Source of the DNA: an uncultured Sulfurovum sp.
Lineage (GTDB): Bacteria; Campylobacterota; Campylobacteria; Campylobacterales; Sulfurovaceae
DNA length: 30,164 nucleotides
Direction of reading: 5' to 3'
Assembly (NCBI GenBank): GCA_902727915.1
Contig: CACVAU010000043.1
Span: forward strand, 1-30,164
In this document: positions 24,002 through 30,164 of the stretch, piece by piece
Numbering within the stretch: position 1 is the first letter of the stretch
How the letters are laid out: each line of letters starts with the position of its first letter
The notes under the pieces: generated by a model
The model's input: the letters and a program-made list of their open reading frames with translations, nothing else
Told to the model about the DNA's origin: nothing
Database searches by the model: none
Position numbers and translations under genes: made by a program

Positions 24002-24208
24002 GAAAGTAATACGACCTTTATCAAGGCTGTATGGTGTTAACTCAACTTTTACTTTGTCTCCTGGTAAGATTTTAATGTAATGCATTCTCATCTTTCCAGC
24101 AATGTGACATAAAATAATATGCCCATTATCAAGTTGTACTCTAAAAGTTGCATTTGGTAAAGCTTCAACTACTTTACCATCAATTTCAATTACGTCGTCT
24201 TTAGCCAT
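23990..24208 (-). CDS. infA: Translation initiation factor IF-1
   Basis: A 72-residue single OB-fold factor that blocks the A site of the 30S subunit during initiation. The whole family pattern is visible: [57 protein letters not shown], and [23 protein letters not shown] precedes the ATG. It is the last gene of the ribosomal cluster here, 47 bases after map. In many relatives rpmJ and rpsM follow; here hairpins and a convergent kinase do. Confidence 0.97.
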   Translation of the reverse strand: MAKDDVIEIDGKVVEALPNATFRVQLDNGHIILCHIAGKMRMHYIKILPGDKVKVELTPYSLDKGRITFRYK

Positions 24209-24255
24209 TAATTCTCCTTTGAATTTTTACTGTTTTTCTTATACTTGGATATTGT

Positions 24256-25029
24256 TTATAAATTGTGAGTTGGATTTGCATCTGTTAAAATAACAGCTCT
24301 ACCATCTACAATTGCTACGGTATGTTCATAGTGTGATGAACGTAGTCCATCTTGACTTACAACAGACCATTTATCTTCTAAAATTTTAGGTTCATCAGAT
24401 ATCTGGCATACCATTGGTTCTAAACAAAAAACCATCCCATTTTTAATTTTTGGACCTTGATTGGGTTTACCATCCACATAATTTGGAATATTTGGTTCCT
24501 CATGAGGTTTTTTACCAATACCATGACCACAAAAATCTCTTAAAGGTACATACCCTTCTTTAACAATAAAATTTTCTAAAAGTGCTGACAATTCTTTAAA
24601 TCTCATACCAACTTCAATATGCTCTATCGCATGATAGAGTGCATCTTTCGCACAAGCAATGAGTTTTTCATCTTCTTTAGAAATTTTACCAATCGGCATG
24701 GTAATAGCTGCATCACCAAAATAACCATCTATTTTAGTACCTAAGTCTAATCCAAGTATATCACCTTCTTGAACTCTCTGCTCTGTAGGCGTACCATGTA
24801 TACAAACTTCATTAAGTGAAGTACACACAGATCCTGTAAAGCCATAAAGACCTTTAAATGACGGTTCTGCGCCATGCTTTCTAATAAAAGCTTCACCCAT
24901 CGCATCAATCTCTTTAAGGGACATTCCAACAGTAACATTTTCTCGGAGGTATTTAAGTGTTTTACCCACAATTGACCCAGCTAAAGCTAGCTTGGTCAAT
25001 TCGTCAGGTTTACGAAGTGCAATTGCCAT
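24256..25029 (-). CDS. map: Methionine aminopeptidase, type I
   Basis: A 257-residue dimetal enzyme that removes the initiator Met from new proteins. The metal ligands are Asp95 (LGLDLGTK), Asp106 (YFGDAAIT), His169 (FCGHGIG), Glu204 (CLEPM) and Glu235 (YEHT); the substrate-binding His is His79 (CIHGTP). There is no N-terminal zinc-finger extension, so it is the type Ia bacterial form. Its ATG shares a base with the secY stop codon (TAATG), implying coupled translation. Confidence 0.96.
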   Translation of the reverse strand: MAIALRKPDELTKLALAGSIVGKTLKYLRENVTVGMSLKEIDAMGEAFIRKHGAEPSFKGLYGFTGSVCTSLNEVCIHGTPTEQRVQEGDILGLDLGTKIDGYFGDAAITMPIGKISKEDEKLIACAKDALYHAIEHIEVGMRFKELSALLENFIVKEGYVPLRDFCGHGIGKKPHEEPNIPNYVDGKPNQGPKIKNGMVFCLEPMVCQISDEPKILEDKWSVVSQDGLRSSHYEHTVAIVDGRAVILTDANPTHNL

Positions 25030-26270
25030 TATAGACCTACTGATCCTAATGTTTCGTATTTGTTCATGTAGATTTGTGCTTCAATCTTTCTCATTGTATC
25101 AAGTGCAACTTGAACAATAATAAGTACAGCAACCCCACCAAAGTAGAAAGCTGCACCAATTGAGTTAATCAAAATAAACGGTACGGTAGAAATAATTGCT
25201 AAGTAAAAAGCACCTGAACCAGTTAATCTACTTGCAACTTCATTAATAAAGTCTTTTGTGTGTTCACCAGGACGTACTCCAGGTATGAAACCACCTTGAC
25301 GTTTTAAATTATCTGAAATGTCTTTTGCATTAAATACAATCGATGCATAAAAATAAGCAAAGAACATGACCAATACAAATGTAGCAGCATTAAATGCCAT
25401 TCCCCCAGGAGCTAATGCATCGGCAATGGCTTTAGCATACTCATTATCTGAACTACCCAACATCGTTAGAGGAAACATTAAAACAGCTGAAGCAAAAATT
25501 GGAGGAATTACCCCTGCAAGGTTTACTTTAATTGGAATATAGTTCATCACTCTTTTATCTTGATTTTGCATAATCGTTTTTCTTGAATAAGAAATAGGAA
25601 TTCTACGTTCACCAAGTTCAATGTAAATAATGACAAAAATTGTTAAGAAAATAATAACAACCATCGCTAATACTGCTAAGAACGATAATGCTCCTGTATT
25701 TACTGAAGTCATTGTGTTGGAAATAGCCGAAGGAATTCCTGAAACAATACCAGCAAAAATAATCAATGAAATACCATTACCAATACCACTTTGGGTAATA
25801 CGCTCACCAATCCACATTAATAACATGGTACCCGTTAACATAGAAACAGTTGTAATAATTGTAAAGGTCATCGGATCAATAAGAACAGCACCATTCATGT
25901 TTTGTAATCCAACAGAAATACCAAAAGCTTGTACAAGAGTAATGACAATGGTTGCATAACGAATAATTTGCATGTACTTTTGCATACCATCACGCTCTTT
26001 TTTCATTTGACCAATGGCAGGAAAAGTTGCAGCCATAAGCTCCATAACAATTGATGCTGTAATGTACGGCATAATCCCCAGTGCAATAATAGAGAAACGC
26101 TCAATAGCACCACCAGAGAACATGTTAATCATATCCCCCACACCTTGTCCATTAAAAAATGAAGCAATCACGGCAGTGTCAACACCAGGAACTGGTACGT
26201 ATGCTAAAACTCTATAGGCAAATAGAAATCCAAAAGTAATCAGTATTTTTTGAGTTAAAGCATTACTCAT
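25029..26270 (-). CDS. secY: Preprotein translocase subunit SecY
   Basis: The 413-residue channel subunit of the Sec translocon, with ten membrane segments. Typical motifs are LAYVPVPGVDT at the first periplasmic side, the plug region after NMFSGGAIERFSIIALGIMPYI (about 49-70), SLIIFAGIVSGIP, and the C-terminal cytoplasmic loop GGFIPGVRPGEHTKDFI (about 323-339). It is about 30 residues shorter than E. coli SecY, normal for this phylum. It begins 2 bases after the rplO stop with only a weak ribosome-binding site, so it probably relies on re-initiation, and it overlaps map by one base. Confidence 0.97.
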   Translation of the reverse strand: MSNALTQKILITFGFLFAYRVLAYVPVPGVDTAVIASFFNGQGVGDMINMFSGGAIERFSIIALGIMPYITASIVMELMAATFPAIGQMKKERDGMQKYMQIIRYATIVITLVQAFGISVGLQNMNGAVLIDPMTFTIITTVSMLTGTMLLMWIGERITQSGIGNGISLIIFAGIVSGIPSAISNTMTSVNTGALSFLAVLAMVVIIFLTIFVIIYIELGERRIPISYSRKTIMQNQDKRVMNYIPIKVNLAGVIPPIFASAVLMFPLTMLGSSDNEYAKAIADALAPGGMAFNAATFVLVMFFAYFYASIVFNAKDISDNLKRQGGFIPGVRPGEHTKDFINEVASRLTGSGAFYLAIISTVPFILINSIGAAFYFGGVAVLIIVQVALDTMRKIEAQIYMNKYETLGSVGL

Positions 26271-26272
26271 GG

Positions 26273-26671
26273 TTAGTTACCACTCGTTGTAACAGCTTCA
26301 TCTTTGATTTTAGCTACTAAATCTTTAGCACCTGCACCAATAAGCTTTACTTTTGTTACAGTCTTTTGAAGTTTATATACAGAGGCAATTGTCTCCATAG
26401 TAATTTCAGCGAGTTCTGCAATCGCTTTATTTTTATCAACATTAATTGAATGAGGTTTAATTACTCTTGAAGTAAAACCAATTTTTGGAAGTCTTCTATA
26501 AAGTGGCATTTGTCCACCTTCAAAACCTCTTTTTGCTGAGTAACCAGATCTAGATTTTTGACCTTTGTTACCACGTCCAGCTGTCTTACCATTTCCTGAA
26601 CCTTGTCCACGACCAACACGTTTTCTGTTACGTGTTGAACCTGGAGCTGGTTGTAAATTATGTAATGCCAT
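26273..26671 (-). CDS. rplO: 50S ribosomal protein L15
   Basis: A 132-residue L15. The Gly/Arg-rich N-terminus ([22 protein letters not shown], about 17-38) is the rRNA-penetrating extension, and [18 protein letters not shown] is the family signature. It lies directly after rpsE, with no rpmD (L30) between them, as in other Campylobacterota. It ends 2 bases before secY. Confidence 0.96.
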   Translation of the reverse strand: MALHNLQPAPGSTRNRKRVGRGQGSGNGKTAGRGNKGQKSRSGYSAKRGFEGGQMPLYRRLPKIGFTSRVIKPHSINVDKNKAIAELAEITMETIASVYKLQKTVTKVKLIGAGAKDLVAKIKDEAVTTSGN

Positions 26672-26681
26672 CTCTACTTCC

Positions 26682-27131
26682 TTATTTTTTAACTTTTACA
26701 AGAGCATCAATTGTAGCTCTTACTAGGTTGTTAGGATTGTTAGAACCTAAAGATTTCGCAATAACATCTTGAATACCTGCAAGTTCAAGTACAGGTCTCA
26801 TCGCACCACCAGCGATTGTTCCTGTACCTTCAGATGCTGGTCTTAAGATAATACGACTTGCACCAGTTTTTTGTTGAACATCATGAGCAATAGTTGTACC
26901 CTTAACATTCACATGCACAAGAGATTTGAAAGCGTCATCAACTGCTTTTTTAATAGCATCTGGAACTTCTTTCGCTTTACCTGTACCATAACCAATTGTA
27001 CCATTTTTGTCACCAATAACCACAAGTGCAGTAAATCTAAAACGTCTACCACCCTTTACAACTTTAGTAACACGACCAATGTTTACGATTTTCTCTTCAA
27101 ATTTTTCTCTATCGATATTTTCTGCTAACAT
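26682..27131 (-). CDS. rpsE: 30S ribosomal protein S5
   Basis: A 149-residue S5, part of the decoding-fidelity centre and the mRNA helicase ring. It contains [49 protein letters not shown], the double-stranded RNA-binding-like fold, and a C-terminal [30 protein letters not shown] domain. AAGGAG lies 7 bases before the ATG. It is somewhat shorter than E. coli S5 at both ends. Confidence 0.97.
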   Translation of the reverse strand: MLAENIDREKFEEKIVNIGRVTKVVKGGRRFRFTALVVIGDKNGTIGYGTGKAKEVPDAIKKAVDDAFKSLVHVNVKGTTIAHDVQQKTGASRIILRPASEGTGTIAGGAMRPVLELAGIQDVIAKSLGSNNPNNLVRATIDALVKVKK

Positions 27132-27142
27132 TCATCTTCTCC

Positions 27143-27499
27143 TTAAAACTTAATTCCAGCTTCTCTAAGAGCGTCTGCAAAAGATGCAACAACACCATGA
27201 TAGAGGTAACCGTTTCTATCGAAAACAACATTTTCAATATTTTTAGCTTTAAGAGCATCTGCCATTGCAACAGCCACTTTTTTAGCATCTTCTTGATTCG
27301 CTTTTAGTCCCATTTTTTTACCATCAGCAGAAGCAAGTGTTACACCAGCAACATCATCAATTGCTTGAGCATAAACATGTTTATTTGATTTAAAAATAGA
27401 TACTCTTGGAAGAGATTCTGATCCAGAGATTTTACCTCTTACTCTTCTTTTACGTTGAATTCTAAGTTTGTTTTTTCTTTTTTGAATACTTTTTAACAT
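27143..27499 (-). CDS. rplR: 50S ribosomal protein L18
   Basis: A 118-residue 5S rRNA-binding protein of the central protuberance. The basic N-terminal tail ([19 protein letters not shown]) and core ([19 protein letters not shown]..., then [29 protein letters not shown]) are complete. AGGAG precedes the ATG, and the gap to rpsE is 11 bases. Confidence 0.97.
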   Translation of the reverse strand: MLKSIQKRKNKLRIQRKRRVRGKISGSESLPRVSIFKSNKHVYAQAIDDVAGVTLASADGKKMGLKANQEDAKKVAVAMADALKAKNIENVVFDRNGYLYHGVVASFADALREAGIKF

Positions 27500-27511
27500 C
27501 TTATGCTCCTA

Positions 27512-28045
27512 TTAACTTGCTGATTTTCCAGCTTTTCTGACAATAACTTCATCAGTATACTTAACACCTTTACCCTTGTAAGGTTCTGGTGGTCTAAAGC
27601 TTCTAATTTCAGCAGCAACTTGACCAATAGTTTGTTTGTCTGTACCTGAAAGATGAATAAGGTTTTTATCAACTTTTACCTCTACTCCTTCTGGAATAGC
27701 GTAATCAATTGGATGAGAGAAACCAAGTTGTAAGTTAAGAACTTTACCTTGAACAGCAGCTCTATAACCAACACCGTTAATCTCTAAAGATTTTTTAAAA
27801 CCTTTGTCAAGACCTTCAATAATATTTGCAAATAATGCTCTGTAAGTTCCCCAGAAAGCTGCGCTCTCTTTTGACTCACCAACTTTTCCAAATGTTACCT
27901 CAGATCCATCAATAGAAATCTCCACTCTACCATGAGTTTCTAATCTTTTTTCATCTTTACCTTTTTTGGCAACGATTGCAGTACCATCAACAGATACATC
28001 AATACCGTTAACAACAGTTACAGGTTTTTTTCCTACTCTTGACAT
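27512..28045 (-). CDS. rplF: 50S ribosomal protein L6
   Basis: A 177-residue L6, near the GTPase-associated region of the 50S subunit. It has two repeated alpha/beta domains; the second carries GVGYRAAVQGKVLNLQLGFSHP and the C-terminal signature RSFRPPEPYKGKGVKY. AAGGAG precedes the ATG, and the gap to rplR is 12 bases. Confidence 0.97.
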   Translation of the reverse strand: MSRVGKKPVTVVNGIDVSVDGTAIVAKKGKDEKRLETHGRVEISIDGSEVTFGKVGESKESAAFWGTYRALFANIIEGLDKGFKKSLEINGVGYRAAVQGKVLNLQLGFSHPIDYAIPEGVEVKVDKNLIHLSGTDKQTIGQVAAEIRSFRPPEPYKGKGVKYTDEVIVRKAGKSAS

Positions 28046-28054
28046 ATCTACTCC

Positions 28055-28450
28055 TTACCAAATACTACATAGAACTTCACCACCAACAGACTGTTTAAAT
28101 GCTTCATCATTCGCAATTACACCCTTGTTAGTAGATACTACTAATGTTCCGTATCCATTTTTAAAAGATTTAACTTCTGATGCACTTTGGTAAACACGTC
28201 TACCTGGCTTAGAAATTTTCTTAACTTCATTGATTACACTGTGACCATTTTCATCATACTTAAGTACAACTTTAATTGTCTTCTTGTTACCATCTTCTTT
28301 TACTTTAAAACTCTCAAGGTAACCCTTGTCTACTAAAATAGAAACTGTAGCCTCAATTGTTTTTGAGTGAAGTAGCGTAGTTACGTCTAGTCTTCTTTGT
28401 GCAGCATTTCTTATTCGAGTAAGAGAGTCTGCAATTATATCTGTCATCAT
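28055..28450 (-). CDS. rpsH: 30S ribosomal protein S8
   Basis: A 131-residue S8 that binds helix 21 of 16S rRNA and, in E. coli, represses its own operon. It contains [17 protein letters not shown] at the N-terminus and the C-terminal rRNA-binding part with [26 protein letters not shown]. Two consecutive ATG codons are possible starts; the first is 9 bases from AAGGAG, the second would give MTDII. Confidence 0.97.
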   Translation of the reverse strand: MMTDIIADSLTRIRNAAQRRLDVTTLLHSKTIEATVSILVDKGYLESFKVKEDGNKKTIKVVLKYDENGHSVINEVKKISKPGRRVYQSASEVKSFKNGYGTLVVSTNKGVIANDEAFKQSVGGEVLCSIW

Positions 28451-28463
28451 CTTTTACTTCTCC

Positions 28464-28649
28464 TTACCAGCTTGATTTACGCATACCAGGGATTAAACCC
28501 TCGTTAGCCATTTTTCTTAAACAAATTCTACAAATACCAAAGTCTTTGTATACAGAGTGAGGTCTACCACAAATACTACATCTAGTATATGCTCTTGTAC
28601 TAAACTTAGCAGGTCTCTGCTGTTTAGCAATCATTGATTTCTTAGCCAT
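28464..28649 (-). CDS. rpsN: 30S ribosomal protein S14, zinc-binding type
   Basis: A 61-residue short S14 with four cysteines in two CxxC pairs (Cys24, Cys27, Cys40, Cys43), the zinc-containing form as opposed to the long zinc-free S14 of E. coli. The C-terminus [19 protein letters not shown] is typical. Its ATG overlaps the rplE stop (TAATG). Confidence 0.97.
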   Translation of the reverse strand: MAKKSMIAKQQRPAKFSTRAYTRCSICGRPHSVYKDFGICRICLRKMANEGLIPGMRKSSW

Positions 28650-29194
28650 TAATTCTTTCCTTTAGCGAAAGGCATTCCAAGTTTCTCTAAAAGAGTGAAT
28701 GCTTCTTTATCGTTTTCAGTACTTGTTACAACTGTAATGTTCATACCATGAGTTTTAATGATGCTATCAAATTCTACTTCTGGGAACATAAGTTGTTCTT
28801 GAAGACCGAAGTTGTAGTTACCACGTCCGTCGAAACCTTTTCTAGGTGTACCACGGAAATCTTTTACTCTTGGTAATGCAATAGAAACCAATTTATCAAA
28901 GAAGTTATACATGTTTTCACCACGTAAAGTTACTCTAATTCCTGAAGGTGCACCCTCTCTGGCTTTAAAACCAGCAACTGATTTTTTAGCATTAACAACC
29001 ACTGCTTTTTGACCAGCAATTAAAGAGATTGTGTCTACCATGTTTGCAATAAGTTTGTTGTCTTTACCTTCTTCACCAGCACCAACAGAAATAATAATTT
29101 TCTCAAGCTTAGGTGTCTGCATTACATTTTTAATCCCACACTCTTCACGAAGTGCAGGTGTAATGTCATTGTACTTTTGCTTCATTCTATTCAT
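28649..29194 (-). CDS. rplE: 50S ribosomal protein L5
   Basis: A 181-residue 5S rRNA-binding protein that bridges to the 30S subunit and contacts P-site tRNA. Visible are [44 protein letters not shown], the LPRVKDFRG segment, and the C-terminal [27 protein letters not shown]. It starts 4 bases after the rplX stop. GAGG at the end of rplX provides the ribosome-binding site for ATG 29194; a second ATG three codons later is possible. Confidence 0.97.
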   Translation of the reverse strand: MNRMKQKYNDITPALREECGIKNVMQTPKLEKIIISVGAGEEGKDNKLIANMVDTISLIAGQKAVVVNAKKSVAGFKAREGAPSGIRVTLRGENMYNFFDKLVSIALPRVKDFRGTPRKGFDGRGNYNFGLQEQLMFPEVEFDSIIKTHGMNITVVTSTENDKEAFTLLEKLGMPFAKGKN

Positions 29195-29198
29195 AGTA

Positions 29199-29435
29199 TT
29201 AAGCCTCTACTTTTTTTACATTAGAAATATGGATTGGCATCTCTTTATTTTCAAAACCACCATCTTTATTTTCTTCACTTGGTTTAACAGCTTTCTTAGC
29301 AAGCTTACAACCCTCAACAATTACTGCATCTTGTTTTGTAAGTACTTTAAGAACAGTTGCTGTTGTTCCCTTGTCATCACCAGCGATAACCATAACTTGG
29401 TCACCCTTCTTGATATTAAATTTTTTATTTGCCAT
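29199..29435 (-). CDS. rplX: 50S ribosomal protein L24
   Basis: A 78-residue assembly-initiating 50S protein with a KOW motif ([23 protein letters not shown]). The start is placed at ATG 29435: it overlaps the rplN stop as TAATG and has GAGG 7 bases upstream, while the ATG two codons earlier (29441) is only 2 bases from that sequence. The C-terminus is shorter than in E. coli L24. Confidence 0.95.
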   Translation of the reverse strand: MANKKFNIKKGDQVMVIAGDDKGTTATVLKVLTKQDAVIVEGCKLAKKAVKPSEENKDGGFENKEMPIHISNVKKVEA

Positions 29436-29803
29436 TACCATACCTCTGGAGCAAGTGATACAATTTTCATAAATCCAGCGTATCTAGTTTCTCTAGCTAC
29501 AGGTCCAAAAATACGTGTACCAATTGGTTGTTTTTTATCATCAATAATTACAGCAGCATTGTCATCGAATCTGATTAAAGAACCATTTTCTCTTTGAATC
29601 TCTTTATGAGTTCTAACAACAACGGCTTTAACTACCTTACCTTTTTTAACTTTTCCTGTTGGAAGTGCTTTCTTAACAGAAGCAACGATAACGTCACCTA
29701 CTGAAGCATATCTTCTTTTAGAACCACCAAGAACTTTGATACACATAATTTCTTTTGCACCAGAGTTATCAGCAACTGTTAATCTTGTAAAACCTTGGAT
29801 CAT
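29435..29803 (-). CDS. rplN: 50S ribosomal protein L14
   Basis: A 122-residue L14 at the subunit interface. It is highly conserved: [28 protein letters not shown], then [13 protein letters not shown] and the ending [12 protein letters not shown]. It shares TAATG overlaps with both rpsQ upstream and rplX downstream. Confidence 0.98.
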   Translation of the reverse strand: MIQGFTRLTVADNSGAKEIMCIKVLGGSKRRYASVGDVIVASVKKALPTGKVKKGKVVKAVVVRTHKEIQRENGSLIRFDDNAAVIIDDKKQPIGTRIFGPVARETRYAGFMKIVSLAPEVW

Positions 29804-30051
29804 TATTCTTCTCCCTGTTTTACAATTTCAAGTAGTCTAAAAGTTTTTCTTTTTGACAGTGGTCTACACTCAATAGCAGAGATTGTATCTCCAACTTTTG
29901 CTGTAGCTTTTTCATCATGAATAAGATACTTTTTAAATCTTTTTACAGTTTTGTGGTATCTTGGGTGAATAACTTTACGCTCAACTACGATAGTAGCTGT
30001 TTTTTCACCTGCAATTTTAATCACAGTACCTGTTATTTGTCTTTTTGGCAT
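29803..30051 (-). CDS. rpsQ: 30S ribosomal protein S17
   Basis: An 82-residue OB-fold protein that binds the 5' domain of 16S rRNA. It contains [42 protein letters not shown] and the C-terminal [17 protein letters not shown] signature. It starts 11 bases after the rpmC stop, with AAGGGGTGCGAGT as the ribosome-binding region, and its stop overlaps the rplN start. Confidence 0.97.
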   Translation of the reverse strand: MPKRQITGTVIKIAGEKTATIVVERKVIHPRYHKTVKRFKKYLIHDEKATAKVGDTISAIECRPLSKRKTFRLLEIVKQGEE

Positions 30052-30062
30052 ACTCGCACCCC

Positions 30063-30164
30063 TTACTTCGCAGCAGCTGTAATAGCTGTTTGAATTCTAG
30101 CGATATCTTTTTTCGCTACTCTTAACTCACTAGTATTAGTAAGTTGCATTGTTTTTTGCTTTGC
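30063..30164 (-). CDS. rpmC: 50S ribosomal protein L29, C-terminal part (cut by the window edge)
   Basis: The last 33 codons of L29 plus TAA. Reading [23 protein letters not shown], it matches the second helix of L29, where an LRxxRRDIARI pattern is typical. Its position immediately before rpsQ is the standard S10/spc order. The N-terminal helix lies outside the window. Confidence 0.9.
   Translation of the reverse strand, partial: AKQKTMQLTNTSELRVAKKDIARIQTAITAAAK

Noticed and set aside
29031..29597. 188-codon plus-strand frame opposite rplE, rplX and rplN
   Set aside because: It lies antisense to three certain ribosomal protein genes and its product is a low-complexity Phe/Ser/Leu string.
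1..30164. tRNA, rRNA or riboswitch genes
   Set aside because: Intergenic regions were read on both strands; no cloverleaf-like or known riboswitch-like sequence was recognised.

Overview
The window looks like a chromosomal segment of a low-GC Campylobacterota (former Epsilonproteobacteria), probably a Sulfurimonas- or Sulfurovum-like lineage rather than Campylobacter or Helicobacter. This rests on gene order and protein character: rnr/holA/rpsF/ssb/rpsR clustering, a spc ribosomal operon with no rpmD between rpsE and rplO, a short 413-residue SecY, and promoters that are mostly extended -10 boxes (TGnTATAAT-like) with no obvious -35. The genus is a guess.

Layout. 1-948: end of a probable NfeD gene and an SPFH/stomatin-like gene, closed by a terminator hairpin. 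949-1686 (minus): an unrecognised polytopic membrane protein. 1741-4001: an accessory patch with a decapitated IS630-type transposase, then a translationally coupled pair of an OLD/ABC-type AAA ATPase and a small TOPRIM (DUF3226-like) protein. The TOPRIM frame is cut by an in-frame TGA just before its family-typical C-terminus. 4033-12276 (plus backbone): rnr, holA and rpsF-ssb-rpsR. Two minus-strand genes interrupt it: a Tat-exported protein made of two 155-residue repeats, and a large hybrid histidine kinase. 12336-13769 (minus): a DEG9-like serine protease, divergent from efp (13882-14448). 14482-15933 (minus): an AgcS-type sodium:amino-acid symporter. 15934-16249: a spacer with a perfect 78-bp tandem duplication.

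16250-20499 (minus) reads clpS-clpA-aat-tal. ClpS (N-degron adaptor), ClpA (unfoldase) and Aat (which adds Leu/Phe N-degrons) make up an N-degron degradation pathway in one operon, with transaldolase as the last cistron. Divergent from it are bioD and, with its own promoter and a striking 13-bp stem-loop in its leader, an unknown coiled-coil-rich protein (21354-21908). An OmpR-type regulator and overlapping sensor kinase follow (22077-23862).

23990-30164 (minus) is the distal S10/spc operon, transcribed from the right edge: rpmC(partial)-rpsQ-rplN-rplX-rplE-rpsN-rpsH-rplF-rplR-rpsE-rplO-secY-map-infA. It holds ribosomal proteins plus the Sec channel, methionine aminopeptidase and IF-1. It appears to end after infA at a pair of hairpins instead of continuing into rpmJ-rpsM-rpsK-rpsD-rpoA-rplQ.

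The least conventional content is the AAA/TOPRIM pair with its interrupted reading frame, the Tat-exported double-repeat protein, the 5'-leader stem-loop of the unknown gene, and the 78-bp duplication. No CRISPR array, rRNA, tRNA or intact mobile element was seen. No similarity search was run; all family names come from reading the translated sequences.
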